The notes beneath the pieces are model-generated. The model worked only from the letters and a program-made list of their open reading frames with translations. It was not told the DNA's origin and searched no databases. Below are positions 19,834-27,433 of a stretch of 28,413 nucleotides of DNA, one piece after another. Origin of the DNA: Chara braunii (lineage: Eukaryota; Streptophyta; Charophyceae; Charales; Characeae); assembly GCA_003427395.1 (NCBI GenBank), contig BFEA01000132.1, positions 2,241,133-2,269,545 of the forward strand. Reading direction: 5' to 3'. Position 1 is the stretch's first letter. The number at the start of each line of letters is the position of its first letter. A program made the translations under genes and the position numbers.

Positions 19834-20067
19834 TTAAACCACGAGGACACCTGGGCCTTCACACCAAGCTTCGCCGCACCACCAGCAGCACACCTTTTTC
19901 CCATTTTGGCCCAAAGTGCAATTTTGGGCCCATCAGCCATTTTGGTCCAGTAAGCCCGAGGCACAAATTTTTTTCGTAGAAGGCAATGAATGAATTTCTA
20001 CAAGAATGGGGGCCATATACGGGCGGGTTGAACAACGGTAAAAGAAGAGAAGAAGCGGAAACTACAG

Positions 20068-20230
20068 AGGAGTCACAAAAACAGTTTGAAATTACCCTTG
20101 GTGCCAAAACGAGTTTCAAATTGCAATCCAGGCCATGTACCTGACTGGAATGCTGGCTTGTTTACATTGCCCAAAGTGCAATTTGAAACTTGTTCTGGCC
20201 TAAAGTGACTGAAACCTGTTCGTGACTCCC
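20068..20230. mobile_element. Foldback MITE (GGGAGTC ends), second copy
   Basis: AGGAGTCAC at the left and GTGACTCCC at the right, with inner arms GCCAAAACGAGTTTCAAATTGC and its near-inverse, in a 163-bp element. The centre includes CTTGTTTACATTGCCC, similar to the centre of the 19256-19538 copy. The flanks also show AACTA on both sides in inverted orientation. Confidence 0.75.
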
Positions 20231-20753
20231 GCATAGTTAAGCCAAAGAAGAAGAAGGAAAAAAAAAAAAAAAAAAAAGGGGGGGGCAAGTACGTTGGTGT
20301 CACACAGGACGTTCAGAATAGGCAACTTCATCCGTTTCCGCAAAATGGAGCCAGAAAGGGCGACCCCCCAAAATCTGCAAAGCGCCACTGCAGGGCGGGT
20401 AATAACTGGCCGGCGCAGTTTTAGACCCCCGCAAAACGTGCACATTTTGAAATTCTCACCATGACACCAGCACCACTTTTTGTCTTTTCTTGCCTATTTC
20501 AAACTAAAAGTGTGCAACAGCCATAGTTTCCCCCAGAAAAAGCTACTCCAGTCCATAACAGGACTGTCACAACTCTTCCAGGGAGCTCAAAGCCAGACAC
20601 CCTCTAGCAAAATGGTTGTGCCTTTGAAAAATTTTATGGGCGAATTCTTCTTCAACCGCTTTCGCATTGGTGGTTGACAACATGGGATTAGGGCACAATT
20701 TTGCGACAGCGGAAGGACGATTTTCCGGAGGAATCTTCATTCTAAGGCGTATG
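20231..20753. other. Stretch without a recognisable gene
   Basis: It contains an A tract at about 20257-20277 followed by a G run, and otherwise unassigned sequence. Short open stretches here show no family resemblance. 19539-20067, apart from the TTAA MITE, is similar. Confidence 0.5.
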
Positions 20754-20793
20754 CAACCAGACCCTTAAACCAGACCCTTAAACCAGACCCTTA
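20754..20793. repeat. 13-bp tandem repeat
   Basis: About three copies of AACCAGACCCTTA, immediately upstream of the LINE E fragment. Confidence 0.85.
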
Positions 20794-20799
20794 CACCTC

Positions 20800-21345
20800 C
20801 CAAGACGTATGGGAGGCCTCGTAGGATATGGAAGACGAAAAGACCCCCGGGATTGACTCGTTCCCAAAGGAATTCTGGGTGCAGTTCTGGGACCTCCTTC
20901 AGGATCCAAGTGGTACAAAAGGAGGGATCATTTGGGGTTATGATCGGGCAGGGGGTCACCACACTCCTCTACAAGAAAGGGGACAAGGAGGATATTAGAA
21001 ACTACAAACCCATAACCATCCTCCCTGTGCCTTACAAAATGGTGGCCAAGGCACTAACCAATACCAATAGGTTGCTGCCACTATAAATGTACAAAATGGT
21101 GGCCGAGGCAGTAACCAATACCAATAGGTTGCTGCCATTATAAACGTACTGATTCACCTCGACCAGACATGATTCATGCCAAACCGCAACATCCAAGGCA
21201 ATATTTTACTAGTCAATGAGGCCAGCGAAAGGCCCAAGTGGACATCCTGTTTATTGATTTTGAGAAAGCATATGACCATGTTGACTGGGACTTCTTGGAC
21301 ATACGTCTGGTCACCAGTACCCTTCCCAGCTATCAAGCCCAAACT
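20800..21345 (+). pseudogene. LINE E reverse transcriptase N-terminal fragment
   Basis: On the plus strand, with frame changes, the RT entry motifs appear in order: MEDEKTPGIDSFPKEFW, then TTLLYKKGDKEDIRNYKPIT, ILPVPYKMVAKALTN, FMPNRNIQGNILLVNEA and finally IDFEKAYDHVDWDFLD at about 21258-21300. These match LINE B (NYWPITLL, QGGNIQDNILLINE, IDFEKAYDHVD), so it is the same or a close family. A 57-bp tandem duplication sits in the middle. Sequence after motif A, including the YxDD box, is absent. No module or poly(A) follows, so both ends are truncated. Confidence 0.82.
21033..21146. repeat. 57-bp tandem duplication within LINE E
   Basis: 21033-21089 and 21090-21146 are adjacent copies starting TACAAAATGGTGGCC and differing at only a few bases. 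57 is a multiple of three, but each unit ends with an in-frame TAA. Confidence 0.92.
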
Positions 21346-21484
21346 TCCTACTATCAGTGTGCTGAGCCTTGCCGAGCCTAGAGCTGCCAGTAGCGGAAAT
21401 GTCTCCCTTCACGAAAACGAAAAAAGAAAAACGAAAGAAAAATAACGAGATTCGTTGACTATGAAAAAAGAAAAACAAAGAGCT

Positions 21485-21486
<2 letters not shown>

Positions 21487-21519
<33 letters not shown>
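21487..21519. repeat. (GA)n microsatellite
   Basis: About 16 uninterrupted GA units, the first of three GA/CT tracts in this stretch. Confidence 0.97.
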
Positions 21520-21522
<3 letters not shown>

Positions 21523-21608
21523 AAATGCAGAAAATGAGAAAGAATGCTACCAGGTAAGTGCAGAAGATCCATTCTCCTCCAACTTCGAAAATGAGCCGAT
21601 GCCGAACA

Positions 21609-21645
21609 GGGAAGATTCATTCACATTTTGCGCATGAGAAACGCG

Positions 21646-21696
<51 letters not shown>

Positions 21697-21768
21697 TCTG
21701 CATTTCTCATGGAATGAATCTTCCCATGAGAAATGAGCAGAGAGGGAGAGAGAGCACGAGACGTGGTG

Positions 21769-21812
<44 letters not shown>
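21609..21812. repeat. Inverted repeats built around CA, GA and CT tracts
   Basis: CA tract 21646-21660, GA tract 21661-21694 and CT tract about 21769-21812. GGGAAGATTCATTC (21609-21622) is inverted at 21712-21725. GAGAGAGAGCAC (21746-21757) is inverted at 21766-21777. A CATGAGAAA word accompanies the tracts on both strands. Confidence 0.88.
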
Positions 21813-21814
<2 letters not shown>

Positions 21815-22208
21815 CTTTGCATGTTCAATTTCAATTGTTTCTTTTTTTTTTCAATTGCATCCCGCTACTGCCACATTAGCTCCCCGACCTCCTGTGTCAA
21901 CCGTTGCTGATTTCCTTTTCCCGAGCCACTTTTGCCCGGACATCCAAGCACACCCTGCACGTGCAGGCCTCATTTTGGCTGGCACCACCAGCCATTTTGC
22001 TCTGGCTACCGACCGCCGAAAGCTACCGCAGCATGCCAGGCACATTGGAAAAAAAATGGCCGGGACACATACTGGTGGTTTAATCAGGGAATTTGCATAG
22101 GAATGGCTTCCATATCAGAAAATGGAGAGGTGGCAGAAGTGCAGGGAGATGTGGCAAGGGTGTGCTGGTATTCTCAGACTGAAATTGTCTGGACTCCTCA
22201 TAGTAGCT
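21813..22208. other. Unassigned stretch with a lone MITE end
   Basis: TACTGGTGGT at 22070-22079 is followed by TTAA at 22080-22083, matching the right end of the TTAA-flanked MITE family. No matching left end was found upstream. The rest is not recognised. Confidence 0.5.
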
Positions 22209-22289
22209 CTATGAATGAATGTATACAAGCCATCTTTCCGGTCCTCTGCAGCCAAAATGAGGCTGCATTGTGTTCGGGGGAACACGGTA
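22209..22289. mobile_element. Remnant of the TA-flanked MITE family
   Basis: GAATGTATACAAGC, CCAAAATGAGG and TGTTCGGGGGAACACGG followed by TA match the 22900-23004 element in reverse orientation. Only the terminal repeat at the right survives. Confidence 0.65.
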
Positions 22290-22890
22290 CTCGACAGAAA
22301 ACGCTTGGCATGGATTGCCCGCGTTTTGTGCTGAAGATACTATTCTTCTTCGATGGCATGGCTCCTCCATGGGGACCGTTGTTCAGTCAAAACCCCCCAG
22401 GGCTTTACCCTGGGCAATCAATGGTGAAAGCTGATGCAATTCTCACCACCTAATCTTGGCTGTTGAGTAGGCAACCAATCTAGGCCCCTGGGAGTTGTGT
22501 AGCTCCATCTCCCTCCTCCCACCACGGGTCATGCTGCGGCCTGTTGCAACAATCTGATGTCTGTACAAAAAAAAGGAAAAAAAAAAAGAAAAAAAAAGAA
22601 AGGTGATGCAGTTCAAATCTTCGGCCTTTTGGTTACTAAGATCCAGCGTAGTATCTGTTGTGATCAGTTCAATATCCTTGGGGGGGGGGGGGGGGGGGCA
22701 GAGAATATTCAATGGGATGCTCGACCCGTTTCCCAGGCTGAGCACATTACACTCCCCACAACTTTTTATTTTTTATTTGGGGTGACTATGGAGCAATCGC
22801 ATTTGCAATTTAAAACGCACTTTGGGCTGGGCATCCCTGGAATACAACACATCCCCACCCAACCCTGAAGCCGGATTGTATACATTCACG
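22290..22890. other. Unassigned stretch with A-rich tract and G-run
   Basis: It has an A-rich tract at 22565-22600, 18 consecutive G's at 22680-22697, and no recognisable gene. The segment at 22853-22887 resembles the centre of the TA-flanked MITE. Confidence 0.5.
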
Positions 22891-22899
22891 ATTTCCCTA

Positions 22900-23004
22900 C
22901 CGTCTTCCCCCGAACACAACGCACCCTTATTTTGGCTGTATCTGGCCGGAAATATAGCTTGTATACATTCATTTTTAGGGTGCGTTATGTTCGGGGGAAG
23001 ACGG
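22900..23004. mobile_element. TA-flanked MITE, copy 1
   Basis: 105 bp with ends CCGTCTTCCCCCGAACA and the inverse, TGTTCGGGGGAAGACGG. The arms continue for roughly 30 bp with one mismatch. TA lies outside both ends (22898-22899 and 23005-23006), as in Tc1/mariner- and Stowaway-type elements. There is no coding capacity. Confidence 0.85.
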
Positions 23005-23126
23005 TAGCTTTGGAGCAACATTCGCAAAATGTGACTCGAAACGCATTTAAAACTGAAAACCGTGACTGCGCCCTACACTTTATTTTTCTCTCAAATCCTT
23101 TTGCCTTTTCAATACCTACCTATTCC

Positions 23127-23174
23127 TTTTTTTTTTTTTTTTTTTTAAAGAAAAGCCCAGGTTGTTGTAAAGGT
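23127..23174 (-). mobile_element. Possible retroelement tail (second family)
   Basis: Twenty T's at 23127-23146 are followed by AAAGCCCAGGTTGTTGTAAA. The same words follow a T-rich tract at 18879-18914, and the similarity continues weakly for about 20 more bases. It could be the antisense of a poly(A)-ending element. Confidence 0.4.
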
Positions 23175-23234
23175 GGGATCCTAGACCAATGACAGTTACC
23201 CACAGCACTCGGTCACTCGGTTGTCCAGCTAAAT

Positions 23235-23612
23235 CCCTCTGAAGACCCCACCCCACCCTTCCTCTTATCCTTTTGCCCTGGCGCACCCCCACCCCCCCTG
23301 TCCTACCCTAGTGTTAAACCACCAGTACTTGGGCACTGCGCGCCGTGCCGGCCGCANCTTTTTTGAAGCGGCGCGGGCTGTCGATACGATTTATCGACGG
23401 CCCGCCGGTAGCGAAATTCCCGTAGCGTTAACGCTAAGGCGTCACCCAAGTACTGGTGGTTTAACCACCCAGGACCATCACCCATTGCCATATTGGCCCT
23501 CTGAAGACCCCACCCCACCCTTCCTCTTATCATTTTGCCCTGGCGCACCCCCACCCCCCCCTGTCCTACCCTAGTGTTAACCACCCAGTACCATCACCCA
23601 TTGCCATATTGG
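23235..23612. repeat. Local tandem duplication, first unit with a MITE, second with the empty site
   Basis: Unit 1 (23235-23496) and unit 2 (23497-23612) both start CCCTCTGAAGACC and end CACCCATTGCCATATTGG. Unit 2 lacks the 143-bp MITE and one TTAA, and otherwise differs by a few bases. Confidence 0.93.
23318..23460. mobile_element. TTAA-flanked MITE, copy 2
   Basis: 143 bp with perfect 16-bp ends ACCACCAGTACTTGGG and inverse. TTAA lies at 23314-23317 and 23461-23464. An internal stem CGGGCTGTCGATA/TATCGACGGCCCG has one mismatch. One ambiguous base lies at 23357. The matching empty site is at 23577-23580 in the neighbouring unit. Confidence 0.9.
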
Positions 23613-23855
23613 CAGGGTGACATGACCAGATAATGGTTGCAGGCACCCGGGCTAGGCAATTCCTAAGGCTATGTAGAGCGTAGCCTTGCAAGAAGCATAG
23701 CTACCTCTAACGGTGAAGGACGATATTGCATGTTGCCCCTTGCCCTAGTGGTTACGGGTAGTACAGGGTTGGGTTGGGGGGTGCCAGTCGGGGTCTGGCA
23801 AACACAAAGCCCAAACATTTTGCCAGTAGCTGCACCTCCCTTTTTCATCATTCTC
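23613..23855. other. Stretch without a recognisable gene
   Basis: It contains a small stem AAGGCTA/TAGCCTT near 23667-23690 and nothing else that I can assign. Confidence 0.4.
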
Positions 23856-24165
23856 CACCCCCCATCAAATGGTAGCAGTGTCTAAGGCCAACACTCCCCC
23901 ACACACCGCACACAACCCACTCACACCCGTGTTCACCACATACCCTACTGATACCAATCAGACACCCTACTGATACCAATCAGAGGTATCACGCAGACTA
24001 TCACAGCTCGACCGCCCCCCACCCCCCATCGAGTAGCGGCAGTGTATGAGGCCGAACACTCTCCCCCACACCACAGACAACCACCTCCCTCTCATACTCT
24101 CACCTAACACCCTTCTGATACGGATACAAGGTATCAAGCGGACTATCACAGCCGGACCGGGTCTG
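23856..24165. repeat. Two imperfect ~155-bp tandem units
   Basis: Both units contain CCACCCCCCATC, GCAGTGT, GAGGCC- or AAGGCC-like words, AACACTC with CCCCCACAC, then TGATAC, GGTATCA and GACTATCACAGC. Unit 1 starts near 23856 and unit 2 near 24014. CTACTGATACCAATCAGA is itself doubled within unit 1. Confidence 0.75.
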
Positions 24166-24247
24166 GTTGGCACTAAGTGCGTCACAGGCAGAGTCCTATG
24201 GGGTTCGAACCCACACCGGAGCTGTTACAGCTACAACAACAACAACG

Positions 24248-24296
<49 letters not shown>
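24160..24296 (+). mobile_element. SINE candidate with 45-base poly(A)
   Basis: A perfect B box, GGGTTCGAACCC, lies at 24201-24212. An A-box-like TGGTTGGCAC is only a weak match about 30 bases upstream. An ACAACAACAACAAC tract leads into A's at 24252-24296. This layout of B box, trinucleotide tract and A tail suits a short SINE. Confidence 0.45.
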
Positions 24297-24299
<3 letters not shown>

Positions 24300-24345
24300 G
24301 TACCAGTGTCCCGGGGACGAGGAGCCCCACCACACCACTCACATA

Positions 24346-24439
24346 CCTTCTTCCCCCGAACACAACGTAAGGTCATTATAGCTGTATCTAGACTGAAAAT
24401 GCCTCCAATACAGCGTACGTTATATTCGGGGAAAGAAGG
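24346..24439. mobile_element. TA-flanked MITE, copy 2 (shorter variant)
   Basis: 94 bp with ends CCTTCTTCCCCCGAACA and the inverse TATTCGGGGAAAGAAGG. TA lies outside at 24344-24345 and 24440-24441. The core retains GCTGTATCT but differs from copy 1 elsewhere. Confidence 0.82.
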
Positions 24440-24506
24440 TAGTGCGAACACATGAGAATGCATCTCCAGCATCCATCTGCAGCTACCTAGAACGTGCAAG
24501 GGCGTA

Positions 24507-24635
24507 CCAACGGGACTGGCTCAGCTGGTACACCCACCAACTGTTGAAATACAGATGCAAGTTCGAATCCCGATGAACCTGGACCGATATGAATGCAATG
24601 GAGTTATTCTGATTTTTTTATTTTTTTTTTAAGGG
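24507..24635 (+). mobile_element. tRNA-like SINE candidate ending in a T tract
   Basis: A strong A box (TGGCTCAGCTGG, 24517-24528) and B box (GTTCGAATCC, 24561-24570) lie 32 bases apart. The T stem does not pair, so it is not a working tRNA. The body runs to a T-rich tract at 24605-24632. Some plant SINEs end in T rather than A. Confidence 0.5.
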
Positions 24636-24788
24636 GCGATGGCCTTGAGGTATTATCATCGGAATCGGACTAACCAGCCCAGGTAAGTGTCTTTTTTTTT
24701 TTCATTTGACTGCAGTGGAGCTCGATCTCGGGGCGTGTCGGTGAAATGAGGTGTTTTGTGGAGTCGCCAGTCCGCATTTCGACGACTA

Positions 24789-24893
24789 GCGTCTTCCCCC
24801 GAACACAACGCACCCTTATTTTGGCTGTGTCTGGCCGCAAATATAGCTTGTATACATTCATTTTTAGATTGCGTTATGTTTGGGGGAAGTCGG
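24789..24893. mobile_element. TA-flanked MITE, copy 3
   Basis: 105 bp, nearly identical to copy 1 at 22900-23004 including the core. TA lies at 24787-24788 and 24894-24895. The high similarity suggests relatively recent spread of this subfamily. Confidence 0.87.
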
Positions 24894-24895
24894 TA

Positions 24896-25005
24896 GCGCC
24901 CTCCCTCGAATAGAAAGCACGGTCGTCATAGCGGCTACTGTATTTGGGGCAACTTTCAGTCAGTATACAAACGAATGACCGATCGTTCTATTCGGGGCAA
25001 GAGGG
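24896..25005. mobile_element. TA-flanked MITE, divergent copy 4
   Basis: The left end CCCTCCCTCGAATAGAA and right end TTCTATTCGGGGCAAGAGGG form imperfect inverted repeats. TA lies at 25006-25007, and the left TA is shared with copy 3, so the two abut. Confidence 0.6.
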
Positions 25006-25111
25006 TATCAGATTTGGTGGGCGAGCGATTTCTGTTTCGGCGAGTGCAAGCGGCCAAGTACAAACAAATTGAGAGCCGAGTTTTGCAGGTCGGACAAGGA
25101 GACCCGTAAGT

Positions 25112-25165
25112 GATCAGGGGGCGGGTAGGGTGCCTAACGAGTAATCATCAGGGGGCGGGTAGGGT
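25112..25165. repeat. Short direct repeat ATCAGGGGGCGGGTAGGGTG
   Basis: Two copies about 33 bases apart within otherwise unassigned sequence (25008-25236), which is followed by 35 A's at 25237-25271. Confidence 0.85.
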
Positions 25166-25236
25166 GTGTGATGAGTGAAAGGCTATTATTATTTCATCAC
25201 CATACCGAGAGTCTGGGCACTGGTCGAACACAAGGG

Positions 25237-25272
<36 letters not shown>

Positions 25273-25307
25273 GGGCGTGAGAAAGGTGCAGCGAAGCCCA
25301 GCACTTA

Positions 25308-25422
25308 GGGCCACGCTGCACTACTCTTGAAATGCACAAAAGACAAAAATCATGGCCGTGTATCTTTCCATATTCTAGCGGAAGATTCACTCTCGTTTTT
25401 CGAGAGTAGTGCAGCGAGGCCC
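25308..25422. mobile_element. TTA-flanked (Tourist-like) MITE, copy 1
   Basis: 115 bp. The ends GGGCCACGCTGCACTACTCT and the inverse AGAGTAGTGCAGCGAGGCCC differ by one base. TTA lies outside at 25305-25307 and 25423-25425. A TTA duplication and GGGCC-type ends are typical of PIF/Harbinger-derived MITEs. A fragment of a similar right end (GGTGCAGCGAAGCCC, about 25285-25299) lies just upstream. Confidence 0.85.
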
Positions 25423-25482
25423 TTATTCAGGTTATAAAAGTGAAAAGCGGAGTCAGTTTTCTGAAACTTCTCTAAAATAGTT

Positions 25483-25624
25483 CTCAGGTTATTTTTTTAT
25501 TTTTATTTTTTTAATACTCAGGTTATTTCTCAGCTGAAGCCGACTGGGTATTAGCCCGGCGGTATTTCAGTGCTTGCAATTTTTTATTTTTTTTTATTTT
25601 TTATTTTTTTAGTGCTTGTAATTT
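25483..25624. repeat. Two T-rich tracts, each flanked by direct repeats
   Basis: CTCAGGTTATTT at 25483-25494 and 25517-25528 brackets one T-rich tract. AGTGCTTGYAATTT at 25569-25582 and 25611-25624 brackets the next. Either short tail-only insertions or slippage could explain them. Confidence 0.75.
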
Positions 25625-25626
25625 CG

Positions 25627-25722
25627 TATGGGACGCTGGGCCCGGTTCCCAGCACGTGTTGCTCCCCACGAATAGACTGGAGCATTTGTCCTTCAAGAAA
25701 AAAAAAAAAAACAAAAAAAACA
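25627..25722 (+). mobile_element. Very short LINE tail (module core plus A-rich end)
   Basis: The module core reads in LINE sense, with stem GCTGGG/CCCAGC. It ends at about 25690 and is followed by an A-rich tract at 25697-25722. It lacks the longer second hairpin, as at 19288-19382. Confidence 0.65.
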
Positions 25723-25900
25723 ACGAGTACCAGTAATTATTGCGTTAAAAATAGAAATAGAAATAAAAATAGATCATCCACACCTGATCGACAAGACACG
25801 ATACGGCACTGAGCGAATTTTCATTTATTAAGACACTCATAAGAACTTACATGGCATATCACCTCATCTTACCTCACGCCGTACCAACTTAAGTTATCTT

Positions 25901-26029
25901 GGGCCTCGCTCCACTACGCGCGCGACATGCACAACAGACAAAAATCATGGCACTGTATCTTTCCGTGTTCTAGCGGAAGATTCACTCTCGATTTGCACAT
26001 TTCGACGACAGTAGGCGAGCGAAGGCCCT
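25901..26029. mobile_element. Tourist-like MITE, copy 2
   Basis: 129 bp. The ends GGGCCTCGCTCCACTAC and the inverse GTAGGCGAGCGAAGGCCC are less well matched than in copy 1. The interior (ACAAAAATCATGGC, CTAGCGGAAGATTCACTCTCG) is nearly the same as copy 1. No clear target duplication remains. Confidence 0.78.
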
Positions 26030-26590
26030 CATCTCAACTCATCTCAACTCAAATCGGCTTACATTAACTTGTGAGATGCAAGCGGGAAAGATACTGATGA
26101 AAAAAAAAAAAAAAAACGAAATAAATGAATATTGGTGCAGACACGACACTAAGTACTTACCAGAAATAATCCACCTCACATGAGCAATAAAAACGTCTGC
26201 AGAGGTGTCCGACTGTCTGTCTGTCTGTCTTATTTAATTCAACTGGAGCTCGAACTATCATCACTTCAGGCCACGCAACATGAACAAGGTATCAACACAC
26301 CAATCGGATAGAGAGAGAGTGATATTCTTCATCCAGCCGTCTAGGAGACAAAGGACATTGGCCAAAGAACACAAACGCACGAGGAGAAAAAAAGTCCATA
26401 CAGAGAGAAGCAGACATATACAGTCAGACGGACACAGAGAGGCAAAGGAATACAGAGTTAAACAGACAGACAGACGGACATGCAGGTCGAACCTGCCTTG
26501 TGACCGACCGCTACACACCTACAGTAGAATTGGTAATTCACAGATTGCAAGTTCTTAAAACGTTATCGAATCCATAAACCAAGGCACATA
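26030..26590. other. Unassigned, purine-rich stretch with small tandem repeats
   Basis: It has a doubled CATCTCAACT at 26031-26050, an A tract at about 26100-26116, CTGT repeats at 26212-26229, and many AGACAGAC words. The open stretches are artefacts of repeat composition. Confidence 0.5.
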
Positions 26591-26700
26591 CAGAGAGAGA
26601 GAGAGAGAGAGAGAGGCAACAAGCCAAGTTAGAAAGACAAGTGAACGAGAGAGAGAAAGAACGCACAATGACAGAGACGGAGAGAGAAACCACAACTTGA

Positions 26701-26740
<40 letters not shown>
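26591..26740. repeat. (GA)n microsatellites
   Basis: 26591-26615 and 26704-26740 are GA tracts, joined by GA-rich sequence. Confidence 0.95.
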
Positions 26741-26741
<1 letters not shown>

Positions 26742-27206
26742 AGAACTGGAGACAATGTCATTTGCTCAAACATAAACGAGAAGTCTATTTCCTTTATTAG
26801 CAATTCATCAATATCTCTCAGGGATAATCACGATGGCAATGATGGCGATAGCACAGTCGATACACCATCAACGAACAATCGCTGTTGCTTCGATGAACAT
26901 TCCGGCGGCGTCGGCGCGCTGCAAGCGGACAGACGTACGGGCAGACGGACGAAAGCATGCACCGTAGCAATTGATTGCTTCACGGATCCAATGGCACACA
27001 GCGCAGCGCAGGAAGGTAAGAAATATACTATCGGTACTTTCGAGGAGTGCTCTCAAATCAGCCAAATTCCCCCCAGCAAAATAGTCCAAGAGAAGAATGA
27101 CAAATTGACGTAATCTTCCACGATACGCAGACATGACGGTCTCACTGCAAGTCACATCGTGCGCAGCGCGCCATACCGAGATTACCGACATACCGACGGC
27201 CGCAGC
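26741..27206. other. CpG-rich unassigned sequence
   Basis: No family is recognised. Base composition is more balanced and more CpG-rich than in the MITE zone. It might lie near a host gene, but no convincing exon is seen. Confidence 0.3.
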
Positions 27207-27433
27207 TGTCCAAGATGCGTTCGTTGCCGCGCAGGGACGAGCATGAAACACTCCCCCGACCACCACCTCTACCTACACTCCTCCGCACGCGCGCGCAATT
27301 TCTAACTAGTTAAATACCAGTATACCTTGGGGCAATGCCCCCCCCGCCCCGCGCGTTGCGTTCGTTGCCACGCACGGGCCAGCATAAAACACTCCCTCGA
27401 CCGCCTTTATTCTCCTCCACACGCGCGCAATTC
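27207..27433. repeat. Imperfect ~90-bp direct repeat
   Basis: 27207-27300 and 27355-27433 share GCGTTCGTTGCC, CATRAAACACTCCC, CGACC, TCCTCC and CACGCGCGCAATT in order. Confidence 0.75.

Noticed and set aside
22680-22697. G-run as a functional quadruplex element
   Set aside because: It is a plain mononucleotide run without loops or conserved context, and its length may be a sequencing effect.
23235-24165. CRISPR-like array
   Set aside because: There are only two or so long, imperfect tandem units, with no regular spacers. The setting is eukaryotic repeat DNA.
24510-24580. tRNA gene on the plus strand
   Set aside because: Good A and B boxes, but the T stem and acceptor stem do not form. A SINE head is more likely.
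24682-24715. GTAAGT...TTTTTTCATTTGACTGCAG arrangement resembling a tiny intron
   Set aside because: At about 34 bases it is shorter than known spliceosomal introns of plants, and no coding exon lies on either side.
26261-26803. Ser/Leu-rich and Arg/Glu-rich open frames
   Set aside because: They are translations of GA/CT microsatellites and contain no non-repetitive conserved segment.
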